Shown in pieces: positions 1 through 5,795 of a DNA stretch of 22,794 bases. The notes beneath the pieces were generated by a model that made no database searches, was not told where the DNA came from, and saw only the letters and a list, made by a program, of their open reading frames with translations. The position numbers and the translations under genes are program-made. Numbering within the stretch: position 1 is the first letter of the stretch; every line of letters begins with the position of its first letter. Where the stretch lies: positions 1 to 22,794 of the IMG/VR virus record IMGVR_UViG_3300044630_003177; one strand, written 5' to 3'. This DNA is from a virus.

Positions 1-1
1 T

Positions 2-310
2 CTTGACCGTGACCAATCCTGCTGGCATTGTGGGGCTGATACAGACCTCATACCTCACCACAGGATAAACCGAGGCATGGGCGGTTCAAAAGCCCGCCAC
101 GAGCCTTCTAACATCATTGTGATGTGTTCTAGGGTCAATGGGCTGATGGAATCTGATCCGATCGTGGCAACTATGGCACGAGAGTTCGGTTGGAAACTTG
201 AATCATGGCAAAAACCTGAAGATGTGCCTGTGTATCATCTTGTAGAGGTGCAATGGTTCAAAATAGAAAAATACGAAAGGGTAGTTTATGAAAATAGGTT
301 CTCTATTTAG
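2..310 (+). CDS. HNH endonuclease, C-terminal part (5' end outside window)
   Basis: The reading frame is open from the first bases of the window, so the gene begins upstream. The visible start carries a CxxC knuckle (CWHCG), then a PHHRINRG histidine motif and further on IIVMCSRVNGLMES. This order of Cys pair, His-His-Arg and a downstream Cys...Asn is what small phage HNH nucleases show; HNH proteins nick or cut DNA using one metal ion. The last 40 residues are not recognisable. The stop lies inside the next gene, so the two overlap by 23 bases and are probably co-translated. A recombination-associated HNH protein is equally possible. The exact role (homing, packaging or replication nuclease) cannot be told from the fragment. 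Confidence 0.72.
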   Translation, partial: LDRDQSCWHCGADTDLIPHHRINRGMGGSKARHEPSNIIVMCSRVNGLMESDPIVATMAREFGWKLESWQKPEDVPVYHLVEVQWFKIEKYERVVYENRFSI

Positions 311-845
311 TGGCTATGGCGGTCTTGACATGGCCGTGGCTGAGATGACGGGTGGCTCTGTTGCTTGGCATTGTGAATGGGATGATGCGCCTTCTAAAGT
401 TTTGGAAGCCCGCTATCCTGGTGTGCCTAACTATCGGGATGTGTCAAAGGTGGACTGGACTTCGGTTGAGCCTGTAGACATTTTGACTGGTGGTTTTCCT
501 TGTCAGGATCTCTCGCTGGCAGGTAAAAGGGCAGGTTTGAAAGAGGGGACTCGTTCCGGTTTGTGGAGTGAGTTTTTGGCAGCTATTGAATACATAAAAC
601 CGAGATTGGTGGTTATTGAGAATGTTCGTGGAATTTTATCAGCAGAGGCACATAGCGACTTGGAACAATGTTCGTGGTGTATGGGAAACGGATCTGGTGA
701 GCCTTCTTTGCGCGCACTCGGAGCTGTTCTCGGGGACTTGGCCAGCATCGGGTATGACGCAAGATGGACAGGCTTACGAGCTGCAGACGCTGGCGCACCC
801 CATAACCGTTTCAGAGTCTTTATCATCGCCTATCCCCGAAGATAG
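288..845 (+). CDS. DNA (cytosine-5) methyltransferase, catalytic part
   Basis: This 185-residue protein transfers a methyl group from S-adenosylmethionine to C5 of cytosine in DNA. It shows the family motifs in order: motif I SLFSGYGGLD (about 5-14, AdoMet binding), motif IV GGFPCQDLS with the catalytic Cys72, motif VI ENVRG (111-115) and motif VIII GAPHNRFRVFIIA (169-181). Motifs IX-X and the target-recognition region are absent; the frame stops right after motif VIII, about half the usual family length. A motif X-like segment is found in the next frame, which suggests a split enzyme. The ATG at 288 follows GAAAGGG at a good distance. A probable role is protection of phage DNA from host restriction. 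Only the split arrangement makes activity uncertain. Confidence 0.9.
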   Translation: MKIGSLFSGYGGLDMAVAEMTGGSVAWHCEWDDAPSKVLEARYPGVPNYRDVSKVDWTSVEPVDILTGGFPCQDLSLAGKRAGLKEGTRSGLWSEFLAAIEYIKPRLVVIENVRGILSAEAHSDLEQCSWCMGNGSGEPSLRALGAVLGDLASIGYDARWTGLRAADAGAPHNRFRVFIIAYPRR

Positions 846-846
846 T

Positions 847-1734
847 ATGTTGCGAACTCCGTCTGCCATTGAGGGGCAGGGCGGGGCGATTACTGAGAAG
901 CAGTCCCGTGAACGGGGCCGCATGTTGCAGGTTCGTGATCAGATGGCTCAGTTAGCTGCTGAGAATGGCTTGAAAGTGTCTGATGGTATTGCTGATTCTT
1001 TGTTGCCTACGGTCAAGGCTCGTGATTCTAATCCTGAAGGTTACGAGGCTGGTTTGCGTCGCGGTATGCCTCAGCTTGGAACGATGGTGAAAGCGATCGT
1101 GGATGGTGATGATCGTTTAGATTTGTTGCCCACGCCGAACACTATGGAGCATCGTGAGATCAAAACACCTGAGCAGATCGCTGAGATGAAAGCCAAATCG
1201 CCTGGTGGTTACCGGAACCTGCGTGAATCTGTAATCAACGAGCTTCTTCCTACGCCTATTGTGCGTGATTACAAGGATGGTTCGGCAGCTCAAGAGCGTG
1301 ACGGCAAAGTTTCTACTGATACTGTTGCTAGAGCCATCTTCAACAGCGGTGAAGTGCTTTTACCAACGGCAACATCAAATGATTGGAAAGGCGCAAACAA
1401 CTCTGGCGGTAAATCAACATCAGCCCAGGGACTTGCTACCGCCATTGACAATTTGCCTGAAATTACTTGGGGTAAGTTTGAGCCAGCGATTCGCCGTTGG
1501 GAACAAGTGCTAGATAGACCTGCTCCAGCACCAACTAAACCTGACGGCAAAGACGGTAACCATCGTCTTGCTGCCGAGTTCACCGAATGGATGATGGGGT
1601 TACCCGCCGGACATGTCACCGATCCCTCATTGGGGCTTACAAGGGTTGAAATGTTGAAGCTCTGCGGTAACGGTGTGGTGCCGCAACAGGCAAAGCTCGC
1701 TTTGCAGATTTTGTTAGATGGAGTTGATTGGTAA
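847..1734 (+). CDS. C-terminal partner of the split cytosine methyltransferase (motif IX/X region)
   Basis: The frame is +1 relative to the catalytic half. Its C-terminus reads EWMMGLPAGHVTD ... LKLCGNGVVPQQA (about residues 230-282), which matches the motif IX-X end of phage C5 methyltransferases (GNxVVPQQA). The middle holds at least four degenerate repeats beginning LLPT (LLPTVKARD, LLPTPNTME, LLPTPIVRD, LLPTATSND), a pattern I recall from actinophage methylase-like proteins, function unknown. ATG 847 is chosen because it lies one base after the stop of the catalytic half with GAAG five bases upstream. The frame is however open back to TTG 616/ATG 622, and that overlapped part also looks like protein (FSGTWPASGM), so a longer form or a frameshift fusion is possible. 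It probably completes the methyltransferase in trans. Confidence 0.72.
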   Translation: MLRTPSAIEGQGGAITEKQSRERGRMLQVRDQMAQLAAENGLKVSDGIADSLLPTVKARDSNPEGYEAGLRRGMPQLGTMVKAIVDGDDRLDLLPTPNTMEHREIKTPEQIAEMKAKSPGGYRNLRESVINELLPTPIVRDYKDGSAAQERDGKVSTDTVARAIFNSGEVLLPTATSNDWKGANNSGGKSTSAQGLATAIDNLPEITWGKFEPAIRRWEQVLDRPAPAPTKPDGKDGNHRLAAEFTEWMMGLPAGHVTDPSLGLTRVEMLKLCGNGVVPQQAKLALQILLDGVDW

Positions 1735-2585
1735 TGAGCATCGAAGTGATGCAATCGGTTTGGCGTGAATCTGCGTCTGACGGTCGTGCGAGGCTAGTTT
1801 TGTTGGCGATTGCTGATCATCAGGGTGAGATTGGTGCATGGCCTTCGCTGGAAACTTTGGCTCGCATGGTGAACTCATCAGTCCGATCAGTTCAACGCGA
1901 CATTCAGTATTTACAGCAGCTCGGTGAGTTGATTGTTTTGACACAGAAAGCACCATCAAGATCGCAATACAAATCGAACCTTTATTGGGTCAATTTGCCT
2001 TCCGTTCGGTTGCTAATCAACCCTGAAATTATGCCACAGTCAGGGGTGACAGATTCGGTGTCAGGGGTGACAGAATTGACTTCAGGGGTGACAGAATCAG
2101 CGTCAGGGGTGACAGCAGGTGGCATACTAACCCTTAATAGAACCATTACTAAACCATTACTAAATATATCGTCAGAGTTTGAAAAGTTTTGGAATGTTTA
2201 TCCGCGAAAGGTTGCAAAGAAATCTGCACTCAAAGCGTGGGTTGCTTGCGTCACTAAAGAGAACCTTGATGATGTCGTTGCTGGTGCTATCAGGTTTGCT
2301 AATGATCCGAACTTGCCTGTTGAACAGTTTGTTCCACATCCTTCTACCTGGTTGCGTAGTGAGCGTTGGCTGGATGGGCCGTTGCCGGAACGCAAGTTGA
2401 GTCCCGAAGAGCGTGAAGCGAAAGAGCTGGCGATCATTGAGCGTCGTCGGGAACTTGAGCGTAAGCACATGGCTGAATTGTTAGAGCAAGATAAGATTTC
2501 TCGTCAAGGGGCTTCTGCGCCCCGCTGCGAACATGGCAAGATTGTGGCAGCTTGTATGCCCTGCATCAAGGCGGGCAAGATTTGA
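1734..2585 (+). CDS. Phage replication initiator / replisome organiser with internal origin
   Basis: This 283-residue protein has the lambda-O-like plan. An N-terminal winged helix (about 15-75; VLLAIADHQ, PSLETLARMVNSSVRSVQRDI) should bind DNA. A repetitive linker (103-127) has four SGVT repeats of seven residues. A C-terminal domain (148-215) has FWNVYPRKVAKKSALKAW and FVPHPSTWLRSERW, a signature of phage primosome/replisome proteins. A charged helix (222-255) and a Cys-His cluster (CEHG...CMPC, 265-277) end it. Its job is probably origin melting and helicase loading. The ATG shares one base with the preceding stop (TAATG), which settles the start. The DNA under the linker is itself a repeat array (see origin). 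The helicase-loader partner is not visible. Confidence 0.82.
   Translation: MSIEVMQSVWRESASDGRARLVLLAIADHQGEIGAWPSLETLARMVNSSVRSVQRDIQYLQQLGELIVLTQKAPSRSQYKSNLYWVNLPSVRLLINPEIMPQSGVTDSVSGVTELTSGVTESASGVTAGGILTLNRTITKPLLNISSEFEKFWNVYPRKVAKKSALKAWVACVTKENLDDVVAGAIRFANDPNLPVEQFVPHPSTWLRSERWLDGPLPERKLSPEEREAKELAIIERRRELERKHMAELLEQDKISRQGASAPRCEHGKIVAACMPCIKAGKI
2040..2115 (+). repeat. Four iterons, exact 21-bp period
   Basis: The 13-mer TCAGGGGTGACAG occurs four times without mismatch, at 2040-2052, 2061-2073, 2082-2094 and 2103-2115. The starts are exactly 21 bases apart, i.e. two helical turns, so all copies face the same side of the DNA. The spacers between copies differ, so the conserved part is the DNA site and not just the peptide. 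The array sits inside the initiator gene, as in lambda O, P22 and relatives. Confidence 0.88.
2040..2170. other. Probable phage origin of replication (iterons plus AT-rich unwinding tract)
   Basis: The iteron array is followed within about 10 bases by an A/T-rich stretch (2126-2170) that contains a tandem 11-mer ACCATTACTAA (2142-2152 and 2153-2163) and ends AATATATC. Iterons plus an adjacent AT-rich tract inside the initiator gene is the known architecture of lambdoid origins, where the initiator winged helix binds the iterons and the AT tract melts. Origin function here is inferred from that architecture. Confidence 0.75.
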
Positions 2586-2598
2586 CTAAACTTTTGGT

Positions 2599-2862
2599 GT
2601 GGATGAAAACAAGGTTCTTTGTGAACGGTGTGGTGCGTCTTGGGCTGTCAATCAAGAGAAGCGGCACCGGACTGATCTGCTTTGTTTTTCATGCCGTATA
2701 AAACCTGCAACAGTTATTCAGTATGGGACTATGCGTTGCGTTCCGTGGGCTGGTGACTTTGCTAAAGATGGGGTGACTCCAATGTTTCAAGGTCAGGTGC
2801 ATATGCCTGGCGAAAGAATTTGTGGTCATCTTGATTGTGTAAATGTCCGTCATTTGCGCTAA
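2599..2862 (+). CDS. Small zinc-ribbon protein with HNH-like tail
   Basis: This 87-residue protein has two CxxC knuckles (CERCGASW near 8-15 and CFSCRI near 29-34) forming a likely zinc ribbon, and a tail CGHLDCVNVRHLR that resembles the Cys-His-Asn-His end of HNH folds (CGHxDCVNxxH). The HNH metal-binding histidine pair is incomplete, so catalysis is doubtful; a nucleic-acid binding role is more likely. GTG 2599 is the only usable start, because an in-frame stop lies just upstream at 2587; no good ribosome binding site precedes it, so it may depend on translational coupling to the initiator gene 14 bases upstream. The family is recognisable from actinophages but has no assigned function. Confidence 0.7.
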   Translation: MDENKVLCERCGASWAVNQEKRHRTDLLCFSCRIKPATVIQYGTMRCVPWAGDFAKDGVTPMFQGQVHMPGERICGHLDCVNVRHLR

Positions 2863-2892
2863 AGTGAAAATAACTCTAGGAAGGGGTTAGTT

Positions 2893-3180
2893 ATGGGCGA
2901 GATTCGCTTTGAAAATGTTGAGGTCGTTAGAACTCACCGTGGTGGTTTTACTGTTGTTGAGAAGTTCCGTAAGCGTGATGGTGGCGAGGGTTCAACCTAT
3001 GTCAAGGTTTGGTCTGACGCTGCTGTGACTGAGGGTAGCAAGGTTACTGTTTTGGGTGAACCGTCTGCTCGCATTTCGGAATACACCGACAAGCAGGGCC
3101 AGCACAAGGTTGTTGCCGAGCTTCATGTAAACAATGCTCAGATCGTCAAACCTGCCGATGCTGGACTTGCACCGTTCTAA
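2893..3180 (+). CDS. Single-stranded DNA-binding protein (OB fold, short)
   Basis: This 95-residue protein looks like a minimal OB-fold single-stranded DNA-binding protein. It is beta-rich with alternating strands (IRFENVEVV, GFTVVEKFR, TYVKVWSDAA, SKVTVLGEP, HKVVAELHVNNAQIV). It ends in GLAPF, reminiscent of the acidic ...PF tip through which SSB recruits partners, although here the tip is less acidic than in bacterial SSB. AGGAAGGGG eight bases before ATG 2893 is the strongest Shine-Dalgarno in this part of the window, in keeping with the high copy number SSB needs. It lies between the initiator and RusA, in a replication/recombination block. An unrelated OB-fold protein is the alternative. 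Confidence 0.68.
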   Translation: MGEIRFENVEVVRTHRGGFTVVEKFRKRDGGEGSTYVKVWSDAAVTEGSKVTVLGEPSARISEYTDKQGQHKVVAELHVNNAQIVKPADAGLAPF

Positions 3181-3338
3181 TGCCAGCCATTATCGTTTTA
3201 GCTTTCAACATTGTCGTGTTGATGGCTTTGTCGCTGACTGCTAACGATTTTCTAAAGTATTCAGCATGGCTACTGTCCACTATTTTTGCTGTTTCGATCA
3301 TCACTTGGGTGTCGGGAAAAGTTTTCGGTAGAAAGTAG
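3180..3338 (+). CDS. Two-helix membrane protein, 52 aa
   Basis: The start codon overlaps the SSB stop (TAATG) and the stop overlaps the RusA GTG start (TAGTG), so the gene is locked in a translationally coupled chain. The protein has two hydrophobic segments (about 3-20, PAIIVLAFNIVVLMALSL, and 29-46, AWLLSTIFAVSIITWVSG) separated by a short polar turn (TANDFLKYS) and a basic C-terminus (GRK), the profile of a small hairpin membrane protein. No homologue comes to mind. Holin function is possible by shape only; its position in the replication block argues against that. Confidence 0.7.
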   Translation: MPAIIVLAFNIVVLMALSLTANDFLKYSAWLLSTIFAVSIITWVSGKVFGRK

Positions 3339-3724
3339 TGTTCGACTTTTATGTGGTAGGCAGACCTGCCCCTCAAGGTTCTAAGAAGAGCGTTGGGCGT
3401 GGCAGGTTTGTCGAAGCATCAAAGTATTTACCTGCATGGCGAGCTGCTGTAGTTGAGGCAGCTCGTTCTGCATTTACAGGGGAAATGATTACGACTCCGG
3501 TGCGAGTTCGTATCGTGGTGTTTATGGATCGCCCAAAGAAACCAAAGTTTGATGTGGCTCCAGGTGTGATGCCTGACGCTGACAAACTTGCTCGCGGGAT
3601 TTTGGACAGTTTGAAGATCGCTGGAATCTACGAGGATGACGCATTAGTTGTGTCGTTGGAGATTGACAAGGTTTGGGCTGATGAACGCCCACAGGGGGCT
3701 TTTGTGTCGGTTGTAACGATCTAA
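3338..3724 (+). CDS. rusA: RusA-family Holliday junction resolvase
   Basis: RusA dimers cut four-way DNA junctions symmetrically, resolving replication/recombination intermediates before packaging. The 128-residue length fits the family (about 120). The opening FYVVGRPAPQGSKK and the core MPDADKLARGILDSLKIAGIYEDDALVVSLEIDK are typical; the metal-binding acidic residues are expected to be Asp80, Asp82 and Asp100 or Asp101, with a conserved Lys (Lys111) nearby. GTG 3338 overlaps the stop of the upstream membrane protein by one base. Most of the family is found in replication modules of phages, as here. Confidence 0.93.
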   Translation: MFDFYVVGRPAPQGSKKSVGRGRFVEASKYLPAWRAAVVEAARSAFTGEMITTPVRVRIVVFMDRPKKPKFDVAPGVMPDADKLARGILDSLKIAGIYEDDALVVSLEIDKVWADERPQGAFVSVVTI

Positions 3725-3816
3725 TAACACACCGCATTTTGGTGCTTGTGTTTTGATTGTGTCGCTGGCAGAGTTGGTTTAGAACCCGCACGGGGTTCGG
3801 AAAAGGAAAAAGGGAA
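3725..3816 (+). promoter_or_regulatory. Intergenic leader with two weak hairpins
   Basis: A short gap follows rusA. An imperfect hairpin (ACACACC ... GGTGCTTGTGT, about 3726-3752) runs into TTTTG and could be a weak terminator. A second hairpin, GAACCC/GGGTTC with a five-base loop (3782-3798), lies just before a purine-rich ribosome binding site AAAAGGAAAAAGGGAA and could tune initiation of the next gene. No promoter was recognised. Confidence 0.3.
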
Positions 3817-4062
3817 ATGAAAATGATTGAAGTAAAAGCGGGTGAGTTCAAAGCTGTTGTTCGCCCGTTTAGGGAGTTGCCAGCGATAAGAACTTTGAAG
3901 CTTCTCACTCTCACAACAACAATGGACAAGGTTCTTGCAGCTATTGAGTTGATGCGCGACGAGATTGCTGTTGAACTATGGCCAGCGTTTGACTCGTTGA
4001 ATCAGCAGGAGATTAGTGATTTGTTGAACCAATGGATGTCTGGTGAGAACAATGAAAGCTAG
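3817..4062 (+). CDS. Hypothetical protein, 81 aa
   Basis: The gene starts at ATG 3817 behind a strong AAAGGGAA ribosome binding site; an upstream in-frame start exists but would read through the leader hairpin. The protein begins with a short beta-like part (MKMIEVKAGEFKAVVRPFREL) followed by alpha-helical, acidic sequence (TMDKVLAAIELMRDEIAVELWPAFDSLNQQEISDLLNQWM). The helical half is loosely reminiscent of phage tail-assembly chaperone C-termini, but the location among replication genes does not support that. Its last 11 bases overlap the start of the next gene. Function unknown. Confidence 0.7.
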   Translation: MKMIEVKAGEFKAVVRPFRELPAIRTLKLLTLTTTMDKVLAAIELMRDEIAVELWPAFDSLNQQEISDLLNQWMSGENNES

Positions 4063-4345
4063 AAAGTCTGATCCGGTAACTTCGCACGAGGCTGCTGAGT
4101 CTGTCAAGAATCTGAGCGCAACTAAAGAGGGTATTTTGATTGCGTTGGGTTCTCGTTCGATGTCTGATTCTCAGATCGCTTGGGAATACAATCGTCTGGT
4201 TTTGTCGAATAAAGCACCTATGGCTTCGGAGTCTGGTTTGCGTTCTCGCAGGTCTGAGCTTGTTGCTGATGGCTTGGTTGAAGCTGACGGATTTGGTAAG
4301 ACTCCGTTTGGTCGTAGAACTATTTTGTGGAAGGTTGTTCGATGA
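4052..4345 (+). CDS. Winged-helix DNA-binding protein, 97 aa
   Basis: The sequence opens with KSDPVTSHEAAESV and continues with ATKEGILIALGSRSMSDSQIAWEY (first helices) and SESGLRSRRSELVADGLVEADGFGKTPFGRRTILWKVV, which reads as a recognition helix followed by a wing. This order is characteristic of a small helix-turn-helix family frequent in actinophage replication regions. ATG 4052 is preceded by GGTGAG; an in-frame GTG nine bases upstream is the alternative. It overlaps the upstream stop by 11 bases and the next ATG by four. It may be a transcriptional regulator of early genes or a replication accessory; the sequence does not decide. Confidence 0.75.
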   Translation: MKARKSDPVTSHEAAESVKNLSATKEGILIALGSRSMSDSQIAWEYNRLVLSNKAPMASESGLRSRRSELVADGLVEADGFGKTPFGRRTILWKVVR

Positions 4346-4527
4346 AGCGGGCGTTTCCGCCTGTAAAGGCAAGCCAGGTTACTGGCCGTCATCGTGCTGA
4401 GTATTCTCGCCGGACTTGGTGGCAAACCTGGTTTGGTTTCAAGAATCGTGTGTATTGGTTGTGGCGTTCTGTTCGTGACGAAATTCAATGTTTGCGAAAG
4501 GATTGGTTCACATGGCGACAGAAGTAG
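4342..4527 (+). CDS. Small basic Trp-rich protein, 61 aa
   Basis: ATG 4342 overlaps the preceding stop (ATGA), indicating coupling. The protein is strongly basic with six tryptophans clustered in the middle and end (SRRTWWQTWFGFKNRVYWLWRSVRDE, spread over about 23-48). The pattern suggests either a nucleic-acid binding peptide or an amphipathic membrane-surface peptide. No homologue recognised. The 3' end overlaps the next gene by 16 bases. Confidence 0.6.
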   Translation: MKRAFPPVKASQVTGRHRAEYSRRTWWQTWFGFKNRVYWLWRSVRDEIQCLRKDWFTWRQK

Positions 4528-4697
4528 ACCTGAATCGTTGGCGTGAAGCTGGCAAACAAATTGGTCGCAAGATTGGTGTTGTTGAAGAACGCGAACGAAT
4601 CGTAAAACTATTGGAAGATGCAGCGTATCAGGGTGATCCCGACTGGGATGCTTTTGTGCATGACGCTGTGGCACTTATCAAGGGAGAGAACAAGTGA
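4512..4697 (+). CDS. Small charged helical protein with EERERIVKLLE module, 61 aa
   Basis: ATG 4512 is preceded by AAAGGA at nine bases; an earlier in-frame ATG at 4488 would overlap the upstream gene further. The protein is nearly all helical and charged, with VEERERIVKLLEDAA in the centre. A very similar segment, KEERERIIKLLID, occurs in the gene at 5116, so the two may be paralogous. Comparable short EERERI-containing proteins are common in phage genomes but have no known function. The stop overlaps the GTG of the following nucleotidylyltransferase. Confidence 0.65.
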   Translation: MATEVDLNRWREAGKQIGRKIGVVEERERIVKLLEDAAYQGDPDWDAFVHDAVALIKGENK

Positions 4698-5119
4698 GAA
4701 AACTGGTTTTGGTAACAGGTGGGTTTGATCCGTTACACAAAGGTCACATCGCTTATCTTGAAGCGGCCTACAAGCTTGGTGACGGGCTTGTTGTTGGTTT
4801 GAACAGCGATGCCTGGCTCCAGCGCAAAAAAGGCAAACACTTTCTTGACTTTGATGATCGTAAAGCTGTTCTTGACGCTTTATGGATGGTGGATGAAGTG
4901 ATTGCTTTTGACGACTCTGACGATTCCGCTAGGGCAGCTATTCAGTTCTGTTTGGACAATACTGAAGAAGGGGTCATTTTTGCTAACGGTGGTGACCGGA
5001 CTTCGGTGAACATCCCTGAAATGGATGTAATGTCTGATCGTCTTCACTTTGTGTTTGGTGTCGGCGGTCAAGACAAACTAAACAGTTCGTCTTGGATTTT
5101 GGAAAGGTGGAACAAGTGA
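4694..5119 (+). CDS. HxGH-motif nucleotidylyltransferase (cytidylyltransferase-like)
   Basis: This 141-residue protein is a full-length single-domain member of the TagD/HldE-C family, enzymes that join a nucleotide from CTP or ATP to a phosphorylated alcohol, sugar or lipid head group. Evidence is the N-terminal VLVTGGFDPLHKGH (HKGH at 15-18, nucleotide binding), VVGLNSDAWLQRKKG with the expected basic loop, DRKAVLDALWMVDEV, and a C-terminal NSSSWILERW in the position of the family's STT-like motif. GTG start overlaps the previous stop (GTGA). A second member of the same family lies at the window end (22698), next to glycosyltransferases, so both may feed nucleotide-activated precursors to them. 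Substrate cannot be deduced. Confidence 0.85.
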   Translation: MRKLVLVTGGFDPLHKGHIAYLEAAYKLGDGLVVGLNSDAWLQRKKGKHFLDFDDRKAVLDALWMVDEVIAFDDSDDSARAAIQFCLDNTEEGVIFANGGDRTSVNIPEMDVMSDRLHFVFGVGGQDKLNSSSWILERWNK

Positions 5120-5355
5120 GTAAAAACTTTGAAATCATTTACAAAGAGTTTATGGAATCTGAAACTTTCGTTGTTAGCCGTTCGCTGATCGAAGATTACA
5201 AGCTGCAAGCTGCTAAAGAAGAGCGTGAACGCATCATCAAACTTTTGATTGACCTAAACGCTGTTAGACGCGACGCCCTTGGCGAGCTTGTCGCTTTCAA
5301 CACTTACGGCACGGAAGTTATTTACTTGAGTGGCCTAGAAGTGGAGAGTAAGTGA
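5116..5355 (+). CDS. Small helical protein with EERERIIKLLID module, 79 aa
   Basis: GTG 5116 overlaps the previous stop (GTGA) and is preceded by GGAAAGGTGGAA. The first half is helical (NFEIIYKEFMESETFVV), followed by AKEERERIIKLLIDLNAVRRD, related to the module in the gene at 4512. The end (TYGTEVIYLSGLEVESK) is beta-like. Function unknown; the repeat of the module in neighbouring genes suggests local duplication and divergence. Confidence 0.65.
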   Translation: MSKNFEIIYKEFMESETFVVSRSLIEDYKLQAAKEERERIIKLLIDLNAVRRDALGELVAFNTYGTEVIYLSGLEVESK

Positions 5356-5555
5356 GAGAGTTCACCGATCTGACTTACAGCGGCCCCGACTGTGTATGTT
5401 GCAAAACAAAACAGCAAATCATCAAGATCATTGAGCTTGAGCGTGACACCTGGACACGACCAGCATCATTTAGTTACCGTGCAGCTTTGACTGCGCTCAT
5501 AAACAAAATCCAACAAGATAGTGTCGCAGTTAGTAAACTAGACACAACCGAGTAA
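5352..5555 (+). CDS. Hypothetical protein, 67 aa, CxCC motif
   Basis: GTG 5352 overlaps the preceding stop (GTGA). The protein contains CVCC near residue 14-17 followed by a helix QQIIKIIELERDTW, which resembles the EERERIIKLL modules of the two upstream small genes, and a second helix RAALTALINKIQQD. Single Cys cluster only, so metal binding would need a partner. Function unknown. Confidence 0.6.
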   Translation: MREFTDLTYSGPDCVCCKTKQQIIKIIELERDTWTRPASFSYRAALTALINKIQQDSVAVSKLDTTE

Positions 5556-5570
5556 TAAAAGGGGGAAGCC

Positions 5571-5795
5571 ATGTTAGAAGATCTACAAATTCCTGAACGC
5601 TCATACAACTGTAAAGTTGAGCAGCTCAAAGAAGAACTATCACCAAGTGACCACAAGATCCTGTTGGATGCTGTAATGAATCCGGCATGGACTCAAGTTG
5701 GTTTGCAGTCGGCTTTGCGTGAGAAGGGCATCATTTTGTCTGCTTCAACAATCAAGCGTCACCGAACGAGAGTATGTTCATGCTGGAAGATCTAA
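5571..5795 (+). CDS. Small helix-turn-helix protein, 74 aa
   Basis: ATG 5571 follows the strong AGGGGGAAG ribosome binding site. The core LSPSDHKILLDAVMNPAWTQVGLQSALREKGIILSASTIKRHRTRVCSCWKI reads as a compact helix-turn-helix (split here: DHKILLDAVM, VGLQSALREKG, SASTIKRHR) with a CxC tail. Proteins of this type, ending in RHRxxxCxC, usually sit directly before a metallophosphoesterase in actinophages, as here. Probably a DNA-binding protein; target unknown. The 3' end overlaps the next gene by 22 bases. Confidence 0.68.
   Translation: MLEDLQIPERSYNCKVEQLKEELSPSDHKILLDAVMNPAWTQVGLQSALREKGIILSASTIKRHRTRVCSCWKI

Noticed and set aside
616-845. Overlap in the methyltransferase explained as a simple sequencing frameshift
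   Set aside because: Not favoured: both frames look conserved over more than 100 bases of the same DNA, so one indel would not explain the signal; kept as a possible refutation.
3770-3810. tRNA-like words (GGCAGAGTTGGTTTA, GGGGTTCGG) after rusA
   Set aside because: They do not assemble into a cloverleaf; only one short hairpin before a ribosome binding site is supported.
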